Source: Dendrobium chrysotoxum
Taxonomy: Eukaryota; Streptophyta; Magnoliopsida; Asparagales; Orchidaceae
Reading direction: 5' to 3'
DNA length: 64,000 bases
Assembly (NCBI GenBank): GCA_019925795.1
Contig: CM034310.1
Coordinates: forward strand, 11,743,690 to 11,807,689
The notes under the pieces were generated by a model. The model had not been told where the DNA came from. It did no database searches and was given only the letters and a program-made list of their open reading frames with translations. A program made the position numbers and the translations under genes. Positions 11,284 to 23,026 of this stretch are shown here, piece after piece. Position 1 is the first letter of the stretch. Every line of letters starts with the position of its first letter.

Positions 11284-14200
11284 TAATCCTCTAAGAAGGG
11301 CATATTCCTACCCCATCATTCGATCTCCCAGTTATCATCCTCTGTGATGGGCATATTCTTATCCCATTATATGATCTGCTAGTTTGGATCATTTATGTTG
11401 GGCATATTCCTACCCCATCATACAATCTTCCAATTTTCATCCTCTTTGATGGGCATATTCCTACACCATTATATAATCTTCTAATTTTGATCCTTTGTGA
11501 TGGGCATACTCTTACCCCATTATACAATCTCCTAGTTTTGATCCACTGTAATGGTCATATTCCTACCCCATCATATGATTTCTTAGTTTTGATCCTCTAT
11601 GATGGGCATATTCCTAACCCATCATGCGATCTCCCTGTAAAGTTTCTTTGTAATTGGCATATTCCTACCCCATCATACGATCTCCTAATTTTAATCCTCT
11701 GTGATGGGTATATTCTTACACCATCATACGATCTCCCATTTTTGATCTTCTGTGGTGGGCATATTCCTACCCCATGATATGATCTTCTAGTCTTCATTCT
11801 CTGTGATGGACATATTTCTACCCCTTCACATGATCTCCTAGTTTTGATTCTCAATGATGGGCCTATTCCTACCCCATTATACGATCTCCTAATTTCAATC
11901 CTCTATCATGGGCATATTCCTACCCCATCATATGATCTCCTAATTTTGATCCCCTATCATGGGCATATTCCTACCCCATCACATGATCTCCCAATAATGT
12001 TTCTCTATGATAGGCATATTCCTACCCCATCAAATGACCTCCTAATTTTGATCCTTTGTGATGGGCATATTCCTTCTCCATCATACGATCTCCTAGTTTC
12101 AATCCTCAATGATGGGCAAATTCCTTACCCTTCATACAATCTTATAGTTTTGATTCTCTATGATGGGCATTTTCTTGCCACATCATACGATCTTCCAAAT
12201 TTGATCCTTTGTGATGGGCATATTCCTAGCCCATCATAAGATCTGCCAATTTTAATCCTCTATGATGGGCATATTCTCACCCCATTATATGATTTCCCAG
12301 TTTGATTATTTGTGATGGGTATATTTCTACCATATCATACGATCTCCTAGTTTTGATCCTCTATTATGGCACTTTCCTACCCCATCATATATTCTCCCAG
12401 TTTCAATCCTCTATTATGGGCAAATTCTTACCCCATCATATGATCTCCCAGTTTTTATTCTCTATTATGGGCTTTCCTACCCTATCATATGATCTATTAG
12501 TTTGGATCTTTTATGATGGGCATATTCTGACCACGTCATATGATCTTCAAGGTTTGATCTTCTATGACGGGCATATTCTTACCCCATCATATAATCTCCT
12601 AGAATTGATCCTCTGTGACGGGCATATTGCTATCGCATCATAGAATCTCTTAATTTTGGTAATCTGTGATAGGCATATTCCTACCCATTCATATAATCTC
12701 CTAATTTTGATCCTATGTCATGGGAATATTCCTACCCCATCATATGATCTCCAAGTTTTAATCCTCTATGATGGTCATATTCCTACCTCATCATATGATA
12801 TCCAAATTTTGATCCTCTATGATTGGCATATTCCTACCCCATCATACGATCTCCCAGATTTGATCCCCTATGATGGGCATATTCCTAACCCATCATATGA
12901 TCTCCCAATTTTGATCCTATTTAATGGGCATATTTCTAACCCATTATATGATCTCCCAATTTTGATCCTCTATGATGGGCAAATTTCTTCCCCATTATAT
13001 AATCTCCTAAATTCGATCCTATCTGATGGGCATATACCAACCCTATTAAAAAATCACCTAGTTTTGATCCTCTGTGATGGGAATATTCCTACGTCATCAT
13101 GCGATCTCCCAATTTTATTCCTTTATGATGGGCATATTACAACCCCATCATGTAATCTCATAGTTTTGATCCTTTATGATGCGTATATTCCTGCCCCATC
13201 ATATGATCTCTCAATTTTGATCATCTATGTGTATATTCCTACCCCATCAAATAATCTTCTAGTCTTGATCCTCTATGATGGCCATATTTCTACCCCATCA
13301 CGCGATCTCCCATTTTTGATTCTCTATGATGGGCATATTCCTATGCCATCATACAATCTCCTAATCTCAATCGTCTATGATGGGCATCTTCCTACCTCAT
13401 CATATGATCTCCCAATTTTGATACTCTGTGATGGGCATATTCCAACACCATCATATAATCTGCTAATTTTGTTCCTCTGTGATGGGTATATTCCTACCCC
13501 ATCACACGACCTCCTAGTTTTGATCCTCAGTGATGGGCATATACCAACCCCTTCATATGATCTTCTAGTTTTCATCCTCTGTGATGGGCATTTCCCTACC
13601 CAATCACATGATGTTCCAGATTTGATCCTCTGTGATGGGCATATTCCTATCCCATCAAAAGATCTCCCAGTTTCGATCTTTCATGAAGGGCATATTCCTA
13701 CCCCATCTTATGATCTCCCAATTTCGATCCTCTATGATAGGCATCTTTATACCCCTTCATACGATCGCCTAGTTTTGATCCTCTATGATGGATATATTCC
13801 TACCCCATCAAATGATCTGCTTAATTTAATCCTCAGTGAGTGGCATATTCTGATCCCATCATGCAATCTTCAAGTTTTGATCCTTTATTATGGGCATATT
13901 CCTACCCCATCATACGTTCTCTCAGCTTTGATCCTCTATGATGGGCATATTCTGACCGCATTATAGGATCTCCCAGCTTCGATCATCTTTAATGGGCATA
14001 TTCCTTCCCTATCATACAATGTCCCAGTTTCGATCCTATGTGATGGGAATATTCCTACCATGTACTACAATCTCTTAACTTTTATCCTCTGTAATGGGCA
14101 TATCCCTACCCCATCATATGATCTCTCTGCATTCTTCCTCTATGATGGTCATATTCCTACCCCATCATGCGATCTTCCAGTTTTGATCCTCTATGATGGG

Positions 14201-15113
14201 TATATCCCCACCCCATCAGATGATCTCCCCATTTCAATCCTTTGTGATGGGCATATTCCTACCCCATCATATGATCTTCTTATTTCAATCCTTTGTGATG
14301 GCATATTCCTACCCCATCATACTATCTCCCAATTTTGATCATCTTTGATAGGCATATTCCTACCCCATCATATGATCTGCCAGTTTTAATGGTCAATGAT
14401 GGGCATTTTCCTACCCCATCTAATGATCTCCCAAATTTGATCCTCTATAATGGGCATATTCCTACCCAATCATATGATCTCCCAGTTTTGATCCTCTATG
14501 ATAGGTATATTCCTACCCCATCATACGATCTGCTAGTTTTGACCCTTAGTGAGGGGCATATTCATACCCCATTATATGATCCCCATTTTTCTTCCTCTGG
14601 GATAGGCATATTCCTACTACATCATATGATCTCCTAATTTTGATCCTCAATAATGAACTTATTCCTACCCCATCATATAATGAACATATAATCTACCATT
14701 TTCTTCCTCTGGGATAGGCATATTCCTACTACATCATACGATCTCCCTATTTTGATCCTCGTTAATGGGTATATTCCTACCTCATCATAAGATCTACCAG
14801 TTTTGATCCTTTATGATGGGCATATTCCTACCACATTATACGATCTCCTAGTTTTGATCCTCTATGATGGGTATATTCCTATCCCATCATATGATCTCCT
14901 AGTTTAGATCCTCTGTGATGGGCATATTCCTACCCCATCATACGATCTCCCAGTTTTGATACTCTATCATTGGCTTATTCCTAACCCATTAAACATTCTC
15001 ATAGTTTTGATCCTATGTCATAGGCATATTCCTACACCATTATATGTTCTCCTAGTTTTGATCCTCTATGATGGGCATATTACTACCCCTTCAGATGATC
15101 TCCTGTTATGAAT
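11284..15113 (+). repeat. 51-bp satellite, array A (about 75 units)
   Basis: Tandem units of 51 bp, with phase markers gatgggcatattcctacccc and catatgatctcc about every 51 bases. Because 51 is 17 codons and the consensus lacks stops, long frames arise by themselves. The longest, 12656-13966 (436 codons), repeats a 17-residue pattern of the type YDGHIPTPSYDL. Frames on the other strand (11597-11854, 13375-13575) are open for the same reason. Units diverge by substitutions and small indels. There is no evidence that the frames are genes. The array is bounded exactly by LTR starts on both sides (11283 and 15114). Confidence 0.93.
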
Positions 15114-15419
15114 CTGGATTCAAGGATTTTAGGTTTGATGATCACAAACATTTCTTATTTTTATGTTCTACTGTCACTATTGGACATCTATTTTGATTGT
15201 CGTGCATACTAATGTTTTAGGTCCATAAGGTCAATTGTAATTCAAGCCAACTCAAGTTTGAGTAGATTAGGATTGAGTCAGTCTGTAATATCAAATCCGT
15301 TATTTTTTACTCTTTCTTAAGTTAATTATAAAAAGGTGGATCCTGATGTTAAGTAACCTTATACACACACACTAAGGGGGAGAAATTCTATAAAATTAAG
15401 AGTTTGTCCATTTTTTATT

Positions 15420-16230
15420 ATATCATCCTGGATGATCCCAAATCATCATGGACAATCAGATCAAAATAGAAACCCTAATTAGGGTAGTCGTGTTAAGTTA
15501 GTCTGATTAAGCAGATTGTCCTGGACGATCCTCCCATCGTCATGGATGATATGCTCAAATCAAAGTTCCTAAGCCTGTAGACTCATTTAGGTAGGTTTTT
15601 ATTTTAGGATTTTGGTCTAATCGTCAAGGACGATATACATATCATCCTAGATGATTCATTACAATCATGCCTAAATTAGTCATGTGATTGAAGGAAAGTT
15701 ATTAAGGATTAATTAATCAATTGCATTGTCCTGGCCGATCGCAAGATCATCCGGGATGATCAGTTATAAATCCTCATCATCCAACATAGATTTCCTGGAT
15801 GACCCAAATTATGTATCGGATGGTATTGCCTATTTTTGAACTAATCGTACAGAACGATATCCTTATCATCGTGGATGATCAGTTATAAATCCTCATTGTC
15901 CAACATAATTTTCTTGGATGATCCAAACTATATTTCGGACAATATTGGCCTTTTTAAAACTAATCATACATGATGATATCCATATCGTAATGGATGATCA
16001 AGTCATATCTCTACATATTATCTTGACTTATCTCCTAGATGACCCTAACTATCTACTGTATGAGAAGGTATATTTGAACTAATCGTACAGGATGATGATG
16101 ACATCATCCTGGATGATCAATATAAGTCCTATTTTGATCATCCAGGAGAGCTAGATCGTCAAGACTGAAACGTCTATTTTTGTACTGATCATACAAGACG
16201 ATCGACATATTGTCCTTGATGATCTTTGAT
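15420..16230. repeat. Palindrome cluster in LTR (ATCRTCCNGGAYGAT family)
   Basis: More than a dozen imperfect copies of the motif seen in the other LTRs, such as atcatcctggatgatc near 15423, atcatccgggatgatc near 15747 and atcatcctggatgatc near 16102. Sequence between copies is less conserved. The motif is self-complementary about its centre, so both strands carry the same word. A role as U3 regulatory sites or as source of structured RNA is inference. Confidence 0.8.
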
Positions 16231-16261
16231 GGTAAGTTGAAATTTAGGGCATTTTTTTAGC

Positions 16262-16275
16262 CCTTCTATTTAAGA
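16262..16275 (+). promoter_or_regulatory. Candidate TATA box of copia LTR
   Basis: cttctatttaagat lies after the palindrome cluster and before the purine-rich leader. The equivalent place in the other two LTRs reads ctttatttaagg (minus strand near 10430) and ctttatttatgg (29240). Conserved position across three LTRs supports a promoter. The exact transcription start cannot be seen. Confidence 0.45.
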
Positions 16276-16484
16276 TCTCTTATTTATTAATATTAAGGTC
16301 TTTTGTCACTGTCTAGACCAGAGATAGTCTTGAGAAGGAGAGGGAGAGCTTGGGAGAGAGGGAGAGGATCTTATGAGAGGGAGTTTGTGAGGTATTCACA
16401 AAGGTTTCTCCAAGTAAGGATTCTAGTCACCTTCTCTAGTCATCATCCCTTATTCCTTGGTCGCTCTATGGGAAGGATCATCAG

Positions 16485-16630
16485 CAATAAGATTGAGGTT
16501 CTCTGCCTGCTTCTCGAGGAAGCAAAAGGAGGTAAAGTTATCTGGCTACTTTAGGATAAAGGAAAAGGAGGTAAGGTTCTCTGCCTGCTTCAGGAGGAAG
16601 CAAAAGGAGTATGGGTTCTCTGCCTCACCG
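16485..16630 (+). repeat. Short direct repeats in LTR leader
   Basis: About three imperfect copies of a roughly 43-65-base block carrying ttctctgcctgcttc followed by aggaagcaaaaggag. They sit in the presumed R/U5 region. Confidence 0.65.
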
Positions 16631-17045
16631 GGGTTGGTGAAAAGGCATTTTTGTAAAGTCTTCTCCACCTTACTGTAGGAGCAAAAGGAGAGTCACTAAG
16701 TTTTAGTGCAATACCTGGAGGGGAGGCTCTGTGTAGTGGATGTAGGTCAAGTTGACCGAACCACTATAAAATCTGGTGTGTTCTTTCTTTTTACTATTTC
16801 ACATTTTAATTTCAGTACTTTAATTTCTTGTGGATCATCGTGTGGTTAAAGTTATTAATTTATTTGATTATTTGTCTCTATATTAAAGAGCAATTGTGTT
16901 TGTTTTAAAACATTCAAAAAGGTTTTCAACATCTTATTTTTTCTTAATAGTTTTTAAAACTACCAATTTACCCCCCCCCCCCCCTCTTGGTTGGTTAGCC
17001 TCGGGCTAGTTCATAAGGGCTGAACAATCCTAACGAACTTTCAAG

Positions 17046-17056
17046 TGGTATCAGAG
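17046..17056 (+). other. Primer-binding site of the plus-strand copia element
   Basis: tggtatcagag, two bases after the LTR end, complementary to the 3' end of initiator Met-tRNA as in most plant copia elements. It is identical to the site of the minus-strand element at 9771-9781. Confidence 0.9.
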
Positions 17057-17102
17057 AGGAATTCAAAATTTAAGTTCTAGATAACTTTTAAATTTTGATC
17101 TA

Positions 17103-18655
17103 TGGCTAACTTTGATAATCGGAACACGACAGAAAAATATTCCATTACTCGACCTCCCTTGTTTTATAACATACCTTTTGATTTTTGAAAAACTCGTATG
17201 TCCCCCTTTTTACAATCGAACGATTATCGCATGTGGATGCTTGTTAAAGATGGTTATGAAGCACTTTATGGACCTGTTGATGGTGTTAAAATTGAACTTC
17301 CTTTTACTGAACGGACTCTTGATGATAAGGATTTAGCACAACTTAATTTAAAATGTTTAACTTATTTATTTATGCATTGAAATCTAAAGATTACATGTGT
17401 GTTTCAACTTGTACGACTGGTAAAGAAATCTAGGATAAATTTTGTATCACTTATGAAGGCACAACAGAAGTTAAGCAATCTAGGTTGAATATCTTGCTTT
17501 AGGACTACAAACGCTTTCACATGAAATCTAGTGAGTCAATATCAGAAATGTATACTAGGTTTGCACAAATTTTCACCTCCCTGTATGCCTTAGGAAGAGA
17601 ACTCACTAACTATGAGAAAATTAACAAAATTTTGAGATGTTTGCCTTCATCCTATGATGCTAAGATAACTGTAATCACTGAATCCAAGGATTTGAATACT
17701 TATTCTATTATAACTTACTTGGATCACTCATTGCTTATGAGTAAGAAGTGAACTAAAGACAACTTAATGTTGGTGAGAAAAAGAAGGAGAAAATTATGGC
17801 GATGAAGGCTAATGGTATGGAACTGATTCTTCTGGTTCTGAAAGTGATGATGTTGCCTTAATTATAAGGCAATTCAAAAGCTTTCTAAGGAAGAAAAAAA
17901 AGCACAATAAAAAAAATGGAACAAAGGTAAAAATAACAAAAATTCTAAAGGTTCCTCTGATATGATTTGCTTTGAATGCAGGAAGCCAGGACATATAAAA
18001 GTTGATTGTCCTACACTTAAGGCTCACCCAAGCAAGGAGAAGGGTGAAGAGAAACCCAAGTTTAGGATGGACAAGAAATGGATTCAAAAAGCTTTCTGGG
18101 CAGATTCTGCATCTGACTCCACTGAGATTGAAGCTAAAGAGGAGACTACAAACTTGTGTTTGATGGCGGATGAACATCTTGGTTATTCTGACCAAGAAGA
18201 GGTATGTGAATTAACCTACGATCAATTACTTGATGTTTCTGAGAAATACATTCATCATATAGGAAACTTAAGAAATCACATGCTAGCCTGAAAGTAAAAT
18301 TCTTAAACCTACAAAAGAGCATGAAGTTTTATTTAAAGATCATTCTATACTTGATAGAAATCACATGTCATTACCTTATGAATTTGATGAGTTAAAAAAA
18401 AGCATTCTGATTTAATTGTTAAGTATGATTCATTAAAAACATCACATATTGAATTAAAAATTGCATTTAAGGAATTAGAAACTCATGCATTTGATGTACA
18501 GAGTAGGGAGCATGCATTGAGAGTGGAAAATTTAATTCTTAAAAGTTCAAATAAATTTTTTAACACTGAATTAATTGCTTTTATAAAAAATAAGCAACCA
18601 CCAACACTTAATGAATTTCATACACAAATCATCAAGCACATCCAAACCTGAGAAG
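17103..18655 (+). pseudogene. gag: Copia gag (capsid, CCHC zinc knuckle, coiled-coil-like tail)
   Basis: The start ATG at 17103 is followed by a capsid-type N-terminus interrupted by TGA at about 17187, where the family has tryptophan. The region includes NDYRMWMLVKDGYEALYGP, then a frameshift near 17376 and further stops, and the EMYTRFAQIFTSLYALG block in 17521-17751. The nucleocapsid knuckle C-x2-C-x4-H-x4-C is intact (CFECRKPGHIKVDC, from 17968). After 18291 and a frameshift near 18400 the sequence is rich in K, E and L in heptad-like spacing up to the stop near 18650, as in SIRE-type Gag tails. It formed virus-like particles in the ancestral element; it is not expressible as one protein now. 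Confidence 0.85.
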
Positions 18656-19415
18656 AGGCACTATCACCCACATAGATTAGTTAACCCTTTTCCTGGTATT
18701 ATATCTTTTTCTTGGGGCATGCTAGTATATATCTCCCACACTTACACTATTCACCATAGTACACATTGGGTATGGAGACCCAAATTGCATGATTCACAGC
18801 ATAACACACATGCATTGCATTCTTTTTTCCATAAGAAGGGTCCCAAACTTATTTGGGTTCCTAAATTTAATATTTGATGATTTTGTAGGTGAGCTCTCAC
18901 ACAAGACCTCATGAGAGCATGTGGTACTTGGATAATGGATGTGCAAGGCATATGACTGGAGATGTAAGTTAATTCATTTCACTGGAGGCCAGGGTTTGAG
19001 GCACTCTTAGAGATAACACCACTAGGAAAATGGTGGGAGTAAGTATAATCAGAAACTCCAAGAACCTTTTAATTGAAAATGTCATGCTTGTAGATGGACT
19101 GAAACACAACTTGCTCAGTATCAGTCAACTCTGTGACAAAGGGTTCATCATAAAATTTCTAGCAAACACTTGCATTATCAGCTTAAATAATAATACTATT
19201 TTATAGGGAAAAAGGATCAATAACGTCTATATGCTTGATTTAAATAATATTGAGTGTGTTGCTTTATTTTTCTTAAAAACTGTTACTGATGAGTCTTGGC
19301 TGTGGCATAGGAGGTTATGTCTTGCCAGCATGAAAACCCATAGAAGAGTAACCCAAAAGGACTTAGTTAGAGGTATCTGCAAGCTTAAGTTCACTAAGGA
19401 CCACCTGAGATCATA
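18656..19415 (+). pseudogene. pol: Copia protease, GAG-pre-integrase and start of integrase
   Basis: The aspartic protease motif appears as WYLDNGCARHMTGD near 18921-18962. The active-site aspartate is kept, but the following serine is asparagine. Next comes the VDGLKHNLLSISQLCDKGF block (19090-19147) and the GAG-pre-integrase signature SWLWHRRLCLASM near 19292-19330. Stops occur at several places. Reading ends at a deletion junction near 19404-19408, before the integrase catalytic core. KGPKLIWVPK near 18837-18866 is a conserved tail of the region between gag and protease in SIRE-type elements. Confidence 0.85.
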
Positions 19416-19948
19416 AAGGATAGAACACCAAACCTTTCTCACCTCCATGTCTTTGGCTGTAAGATCTTCATTTTTAATAATGGGAAATCAATCTTAGGAA
19501 AACATGACCCAAATTTGATGAAGGAGTGTTCTTAGGATATTCAAGTGCGGGAAAATCTTTTAGAGTGTTTAACAAGAGGACATTGGTGGTGGACGAGACT
19601 ACTAATGTAGTGTTTGATGAATCTGATCCTAAGGAGTCTAGAGCTGAGCAAGAAGATGAAATAAAAGAGATTACCAAAGGAGTAGAGACTACAAATCAGG
19701 AGGAAAGGGTAGAAGCTCAAAACAATTTGCCTAGAGAATGGAGATATTCTTTGAGTCATCCTAAAGAATTGATCTTAGGAGAACCTTCTAAAGATGTTAG
19801 AACTAGGCATGGACATAGAAATGAAGTAAACCAATCTGCCATTATCTCAATGACTGAACCCACCAACATCAATCAAGCCATTTCTGATGAATTTTGGATC
19901 TTAGTTATGCAAGAAGAATTTAATAAATTTATGAGGAATGATGTTTGA
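19409..19948 (+). pseudogene. pol: Integrase C-terminal remnant and RT leader
   Basis: Directly after the junction the frame gives RTPNLSHLHVFGCK (about 19421-19462). This is the block that normally follows the integrase core. Then comes a frameshift near 19510 and VFLGYSSAGKSFRVFNKRT (19526 onward). The acidic linker continues to TEPTNINQAISDEFWILVMQEE, which leads into the RT. The DDE-type catalytic core (rve) that should separate this from the preceding fragment is entirely absent. Confidence 0.85.
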
Positions 19949-21388
19949 GAGTTAGTTGAAAGACCCAAGAATCAAAGTGTGGTAGGAACCAAATGGGTCT
20001 TTAATAATAAAATGAATGATTTTGGTATGGTGGTTAGGAATAAGGCAAGATTTATGGCTATAGGGTACAACCAAATAGAGTGGATTGAGTTTGAGGAGAC
20101 CCTTGCCCCTGTAGCTAGAATGGAAGCCATTAGAGTTATACAAGCCTTTGACTATTTTAAGGGATTTAAGCTTTTCCAAATGGATGTCAAAAGTGCCTTT
20201 TTAAATGGGGTAATAAAAGAAGATGTATTTATAGAGCAACCACCTGGTTTTGAGAGTTCTTAATTTCCAAGTCATGTTTACAAAATAAAAAAGGCCTTAT
20301 ATGGATTAAAACAGGCACCCAGAGCTTGGTATGAGAGGCTTAGCACATTCCTACTGGAAAGAAAGTTTGTTAAGGGTAGCGTAGACAGCACCCTTTTTCT
20401 AAGCAAAGTAGGAGATGCTTTTCTCATTATCTATATCTGTGTTGACGATATACTTTTTGGATCTTCTAATAAAAATTTATGTGATAATCTTTTTACAATA
20501 TTGAGTAAAGAGTTTCAGATGAGTATGACAAGTGAATTGTCCTCCTTTTTGGGGTTTAGCATAAGGTAAATGGATGATGGAACTTTTCTTAATAAATCAA
20601 AGTACACTAAGGACATCTTGAATAAATATGAGATTGATAAAGCCAAGCCAATAAGCACTCCCATAAGCTCCAGTGTCCGGTTAGAAAAGGATTTAAGTGG
20701 AAAATTTGTTGATCAAAAGAAGTACAGAGGAATAATTGGATCACTGCTTTACTTAACTGCTAGCTGACCTGATATAATATTTAGTATTTGTCTCTATGCT
20801 AGATTTCAAGCTGATCATAAAAATTCCACCTGACTGCAGTTAAGAGAATCCTTAGATATCTATTAAGGACCTAAAACTTAGGAATCTGGTATCCTAGGCA
20901 CAACACTTCTTTTAAAATTATTTGATATTCTGATTCTAATTTTGTGGGGTATAGGGTGGATAGAAAGAGTACTTCTGGAACTTGCCAATTCATAGTATAG
21001 TCCTTAGTCTCCTGGTCCAGTAGAAAATTAAACTCTGTTGCACTTTCCACTGCTGAAGCTGAGTTATTTGCCTTAGTAAGTTGTGTGGCCCAAGTCCTTT
21101 GGTTGAAGCAACAAATTCTAGATTTAGGATTACCTATTGGCATAATTTTAATTCTATATAATAACACTAGTGCCATCTATATCTCTAAAAATTCTATCCA
21201 ATATTCTAGAACCAAACATATTAATATAAGACATCACTTTATTAGGGACCATGTTATCAAAGGAGACATTGAGTTACACCATGTAGCAACTGAAAACTAA
21301 CTGGCTGACATCTTTACTAAACTACTGGTCTTTGACACATTCAGCATCTTAAGAACCAGATTGGGTGTGATTCACATAAATGCATGAA
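19949..21388 (+). pseudogene. pol: Copia reverse transcriptase and RNase H
   Basis: RVT_2-type reverse transcriptase. GTKWVFNNKMND is near 19985, QMDVKSAFLNG near 20176, ALYGLKQAPRAWYERL near 20293 and the catalytic box at 20438-20449. The box reads CVDD instead of YVDD, so both aspartates remain. YRGIIGSLLYLTAS (20732-20767) precedes the RNase H: YSDSNFVG near 20930, STAEAELFAL near 21047, and SRTKHINIRHHFIRDH near 21207. A Q-to-stop change sits in the usual TENQLAD end (TAA at 21298-21300), and IFTK follows near 21310. At least five stops or frameshifts break the region. Confidence 0.9.
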
Positions 21389-22047
21389 TTTGATGATACC
21401 TGAATTCTGAATTACCTTTTTTTTATTCTCTTTTATTTTTGTTTGATTAGTTTTCTCATTTCTTCTTACATGTATTTACTTTTATGTCATTTTGATTTCC
21501 TATTATCTTTCTATTTTGTTTATTTCCCTTTACATGTCTTTAGCTTTATGATTTTGATTTCATGTTTAAGTTTTTTCTTTAGTCATTTAAAAAGAATCAG
21601 ATCACTGCTCGCTACTGCTGATAAACTTAATTTCTCTATGAGAATTTTACCGTATTTTTTGTTTAGAAGCATGTAAGCAGTGATTGATCTCTCTAAAATA
21701 GTTAAGGTAAGAAACATTGATGATTGTTTCTCTTCCTCTAACTCCTTTAATGGTGTATTTTTCTTTTTGGATAAAATTTTTTTTCAAAATTAAAAAGTTG
21801 GACCTTAAAATAGAGATCTATTTTATCTTCCTATAGTAATCTATCTCATATGAGTAGTGTTCCAAATCATTGAATCATTTTTCATATTTTCTTAATCAAC
21901 TGATTGCATTTATCATATAAGAATGGTTCTATTTTATGGATTATTTTTTCTTATCAAAGAGTGTGAGTTTTTCTTCTCTTATGTCAGGAAGATAATCTCA
22001 CAACTGAGAGTCCTTTAGTGGTTTTTAAAGATAGGAAGCTTGCAAAA

Positions 22048-22161
22048 GATGCACAAAGTGTATCAAAAATGAGCCCAACACTGAAAAGATGTGTAATGTT
22101 CACCAAAAATTGAAAAGATACACAAAGTGTATCAAAAGTCAAAAGATGCGCAAAGTGCGTC
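22048..22161. repeat. Three hairpin repeats (GATACAC-AAA-GTGTATC type)
   Basis: 17-base units at 22048-22064 (gatgcacaaagtgtatc), 22117-22133 (gatacacaaagtgtatc, a perfect 7-bp stem with an AAA loop) and 22145-22161 (gatgcgcaaagtgcgtc). A weaker copy lies at about 22088-22104. Each is preceded by aaaa. Changes between copies mostly keep the stem pairable, allowing G-U pairs. Confidence 0.7.
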
Positions 22162-22597
22162 AGATAATTAAGAAAGAGGCACAAAATTAGCGCACAAAGA
22201 AATAAGCTTCCTCCTATTTCAAATCTTTAAAATTCATAGAACAATTCATGTACCAATTAATATATTCAAATACTTAAGATTAGAAATCATGATTTTTTGT
22301 TCTTTAATTTGTAATACAATTTTATCAGATATTTTTCTAGAACGAAGTTTGAAAGGATCACTTTTCTTATCTAATTTTTTTCTTCTGAATTAGATTTTTG
22401 TTTAAAAAGATTTGAACTTATAAGGTGTCTATGGTAGGGTTTACAAAAATTAATTTTCAAACTTTTCTAGATTTCAGCTCGTCAATTTCTTCTTATTGTC
22501 TTTTGAATTTGAAATTAAGGAAAGAGTCTCATTTACTGGGGTTGATCGATTGCAAAGAAAACAAACATAAAAACAAAAAATAATATTTTATCATTAT

Positions 22598-22613
22598 GTT
22601 TAGTTCTCTTATT
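22598..22613 (+). repeat. Left target-site duplication of SINE
   Basis: gtttagttctcttatt, identical to 22696-22711. Confidence 0.85.
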
Positions 22614-22695
22614 CTTTGAACCGGACACAATGGAGAAAAAGGATTCATGTTGCCGACCCCACGTAGTGGGACAAAGGCTTGTTATTGTTATTGTT
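22614..22695 (+). mobile_element. 5'-truncated SINE fragment, probably Au-like
   Basis: 82 bases ending gccgaccccacgtagtggg, acaaaggct, and a (TTATTG)n-like tail. This is the kind of 3' end found on Au-type plant SINEs and some LINE relatives. It is flanked by a perfect 16-bp direct repeat, gtttagttctcttatt, at 22598-22613 and 22696-22711, which is a target-site duplication. The tRNA-like head with the A and B boxes is missing. The insertion lies inside the copia element and so is younger than it. Confidence 0.8.
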
Positions 22696-22711
22696 GTTTA
22701 GTTCTCTTATT
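22696..22711 (+). repeat. Right target-site duplication of SINE
   Basis: gtttagttctcttatt, identical to 22598-22613, directly after the TTG-rich SINE tail. Confidence 0.85.
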
Positions 22712-23014
22712 GTCTTTTCAGTATTTTATGTTTGATTTCTTCTTAGTTTTTATGGTTTTTGATTTTTCTTTTTATTTTTCTATGATGTTTTGTACTGTAG
22801 TTCTTCTCTGTGTTATTTTATATGTAATGTTATATGTTTGTTTTTTCATTTCTTCCTTTTTGTGAAGTCAAAAGGGGGTGAAGTATGTTGTACTATTTCG
22901 TGCCTATTTTAGTGAAGTCTGAATTTCTTATGTTTAATTATTTTCCTTTGTCGTATGCGCTAATCTTTTTAATGTGCATGATTGGAAACTGCCTAACAAA
23001 TGTTTCTCATCATC

Positions 23015-23026
23015 AAAAAGAGGGAG
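23015..23026 (+). other. Polypurine tract of copia element
   Basis: aaaaagagggag directly before the 3' LTR start. This is the expected primer site for plus-strand DNA synthesis. Confidence 0.75.

Larger units (their letters stand above)
15114..17043 (+). repeat. 5' LTR of the plus-strand copia element (1930 bp)
   Basis: It starts TGTTATGAATCTGG and ends AACTTTCA just before the primer site. Bases 15114-15484 match the 3' LTR start (23026-23409) almost throughout. Contents in order: a 5' part shared with the 3' LTR, a palindrome-rich U3, a TATA-like tctatttaag near 16264-16273, a purine-rich leader with short direct repeats (16485-16630), a 14-C run (16971-16984) and the LTR end. Small open frames at 16303-16554 and 16457-16678 lie in the leader and are not called as genes. 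Confidence 0.9.
21389..23014 (+). other. Non-coding region between pol and 3' LTR
   Basis: T-rich sequence of about 1.6 kb. Frames at 21443-21676, 22647-22865 and 22885-23121 give hydrophobic, low-complexity translations dominated by F, L, S and Y, as T-rich DNA does. SIRE-type elements often have an envelope-like frame here. I see no signal or conserved block that would support one. The region holds hairpin repeats (22048-22161) and a SINE fragment (22614-22695), listed separately. Confidence 0.6.

Noticed and set aside
12656..13966. 436-codon open frame as a repeat-protein gene
   Set aside because: It is the 51-bp satellite read in the frame without stops. Period, divergence and flanks are those of the neighbouring non-open satellite. 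The opposite strand is open in places too, and there are no splice or promoter signs.
11284..15113. CRISPR array
   Set aside because: Regular 51-bp units have no unique spacers, the units are contiguous and degenerate, and the DNA is plant nuclear.
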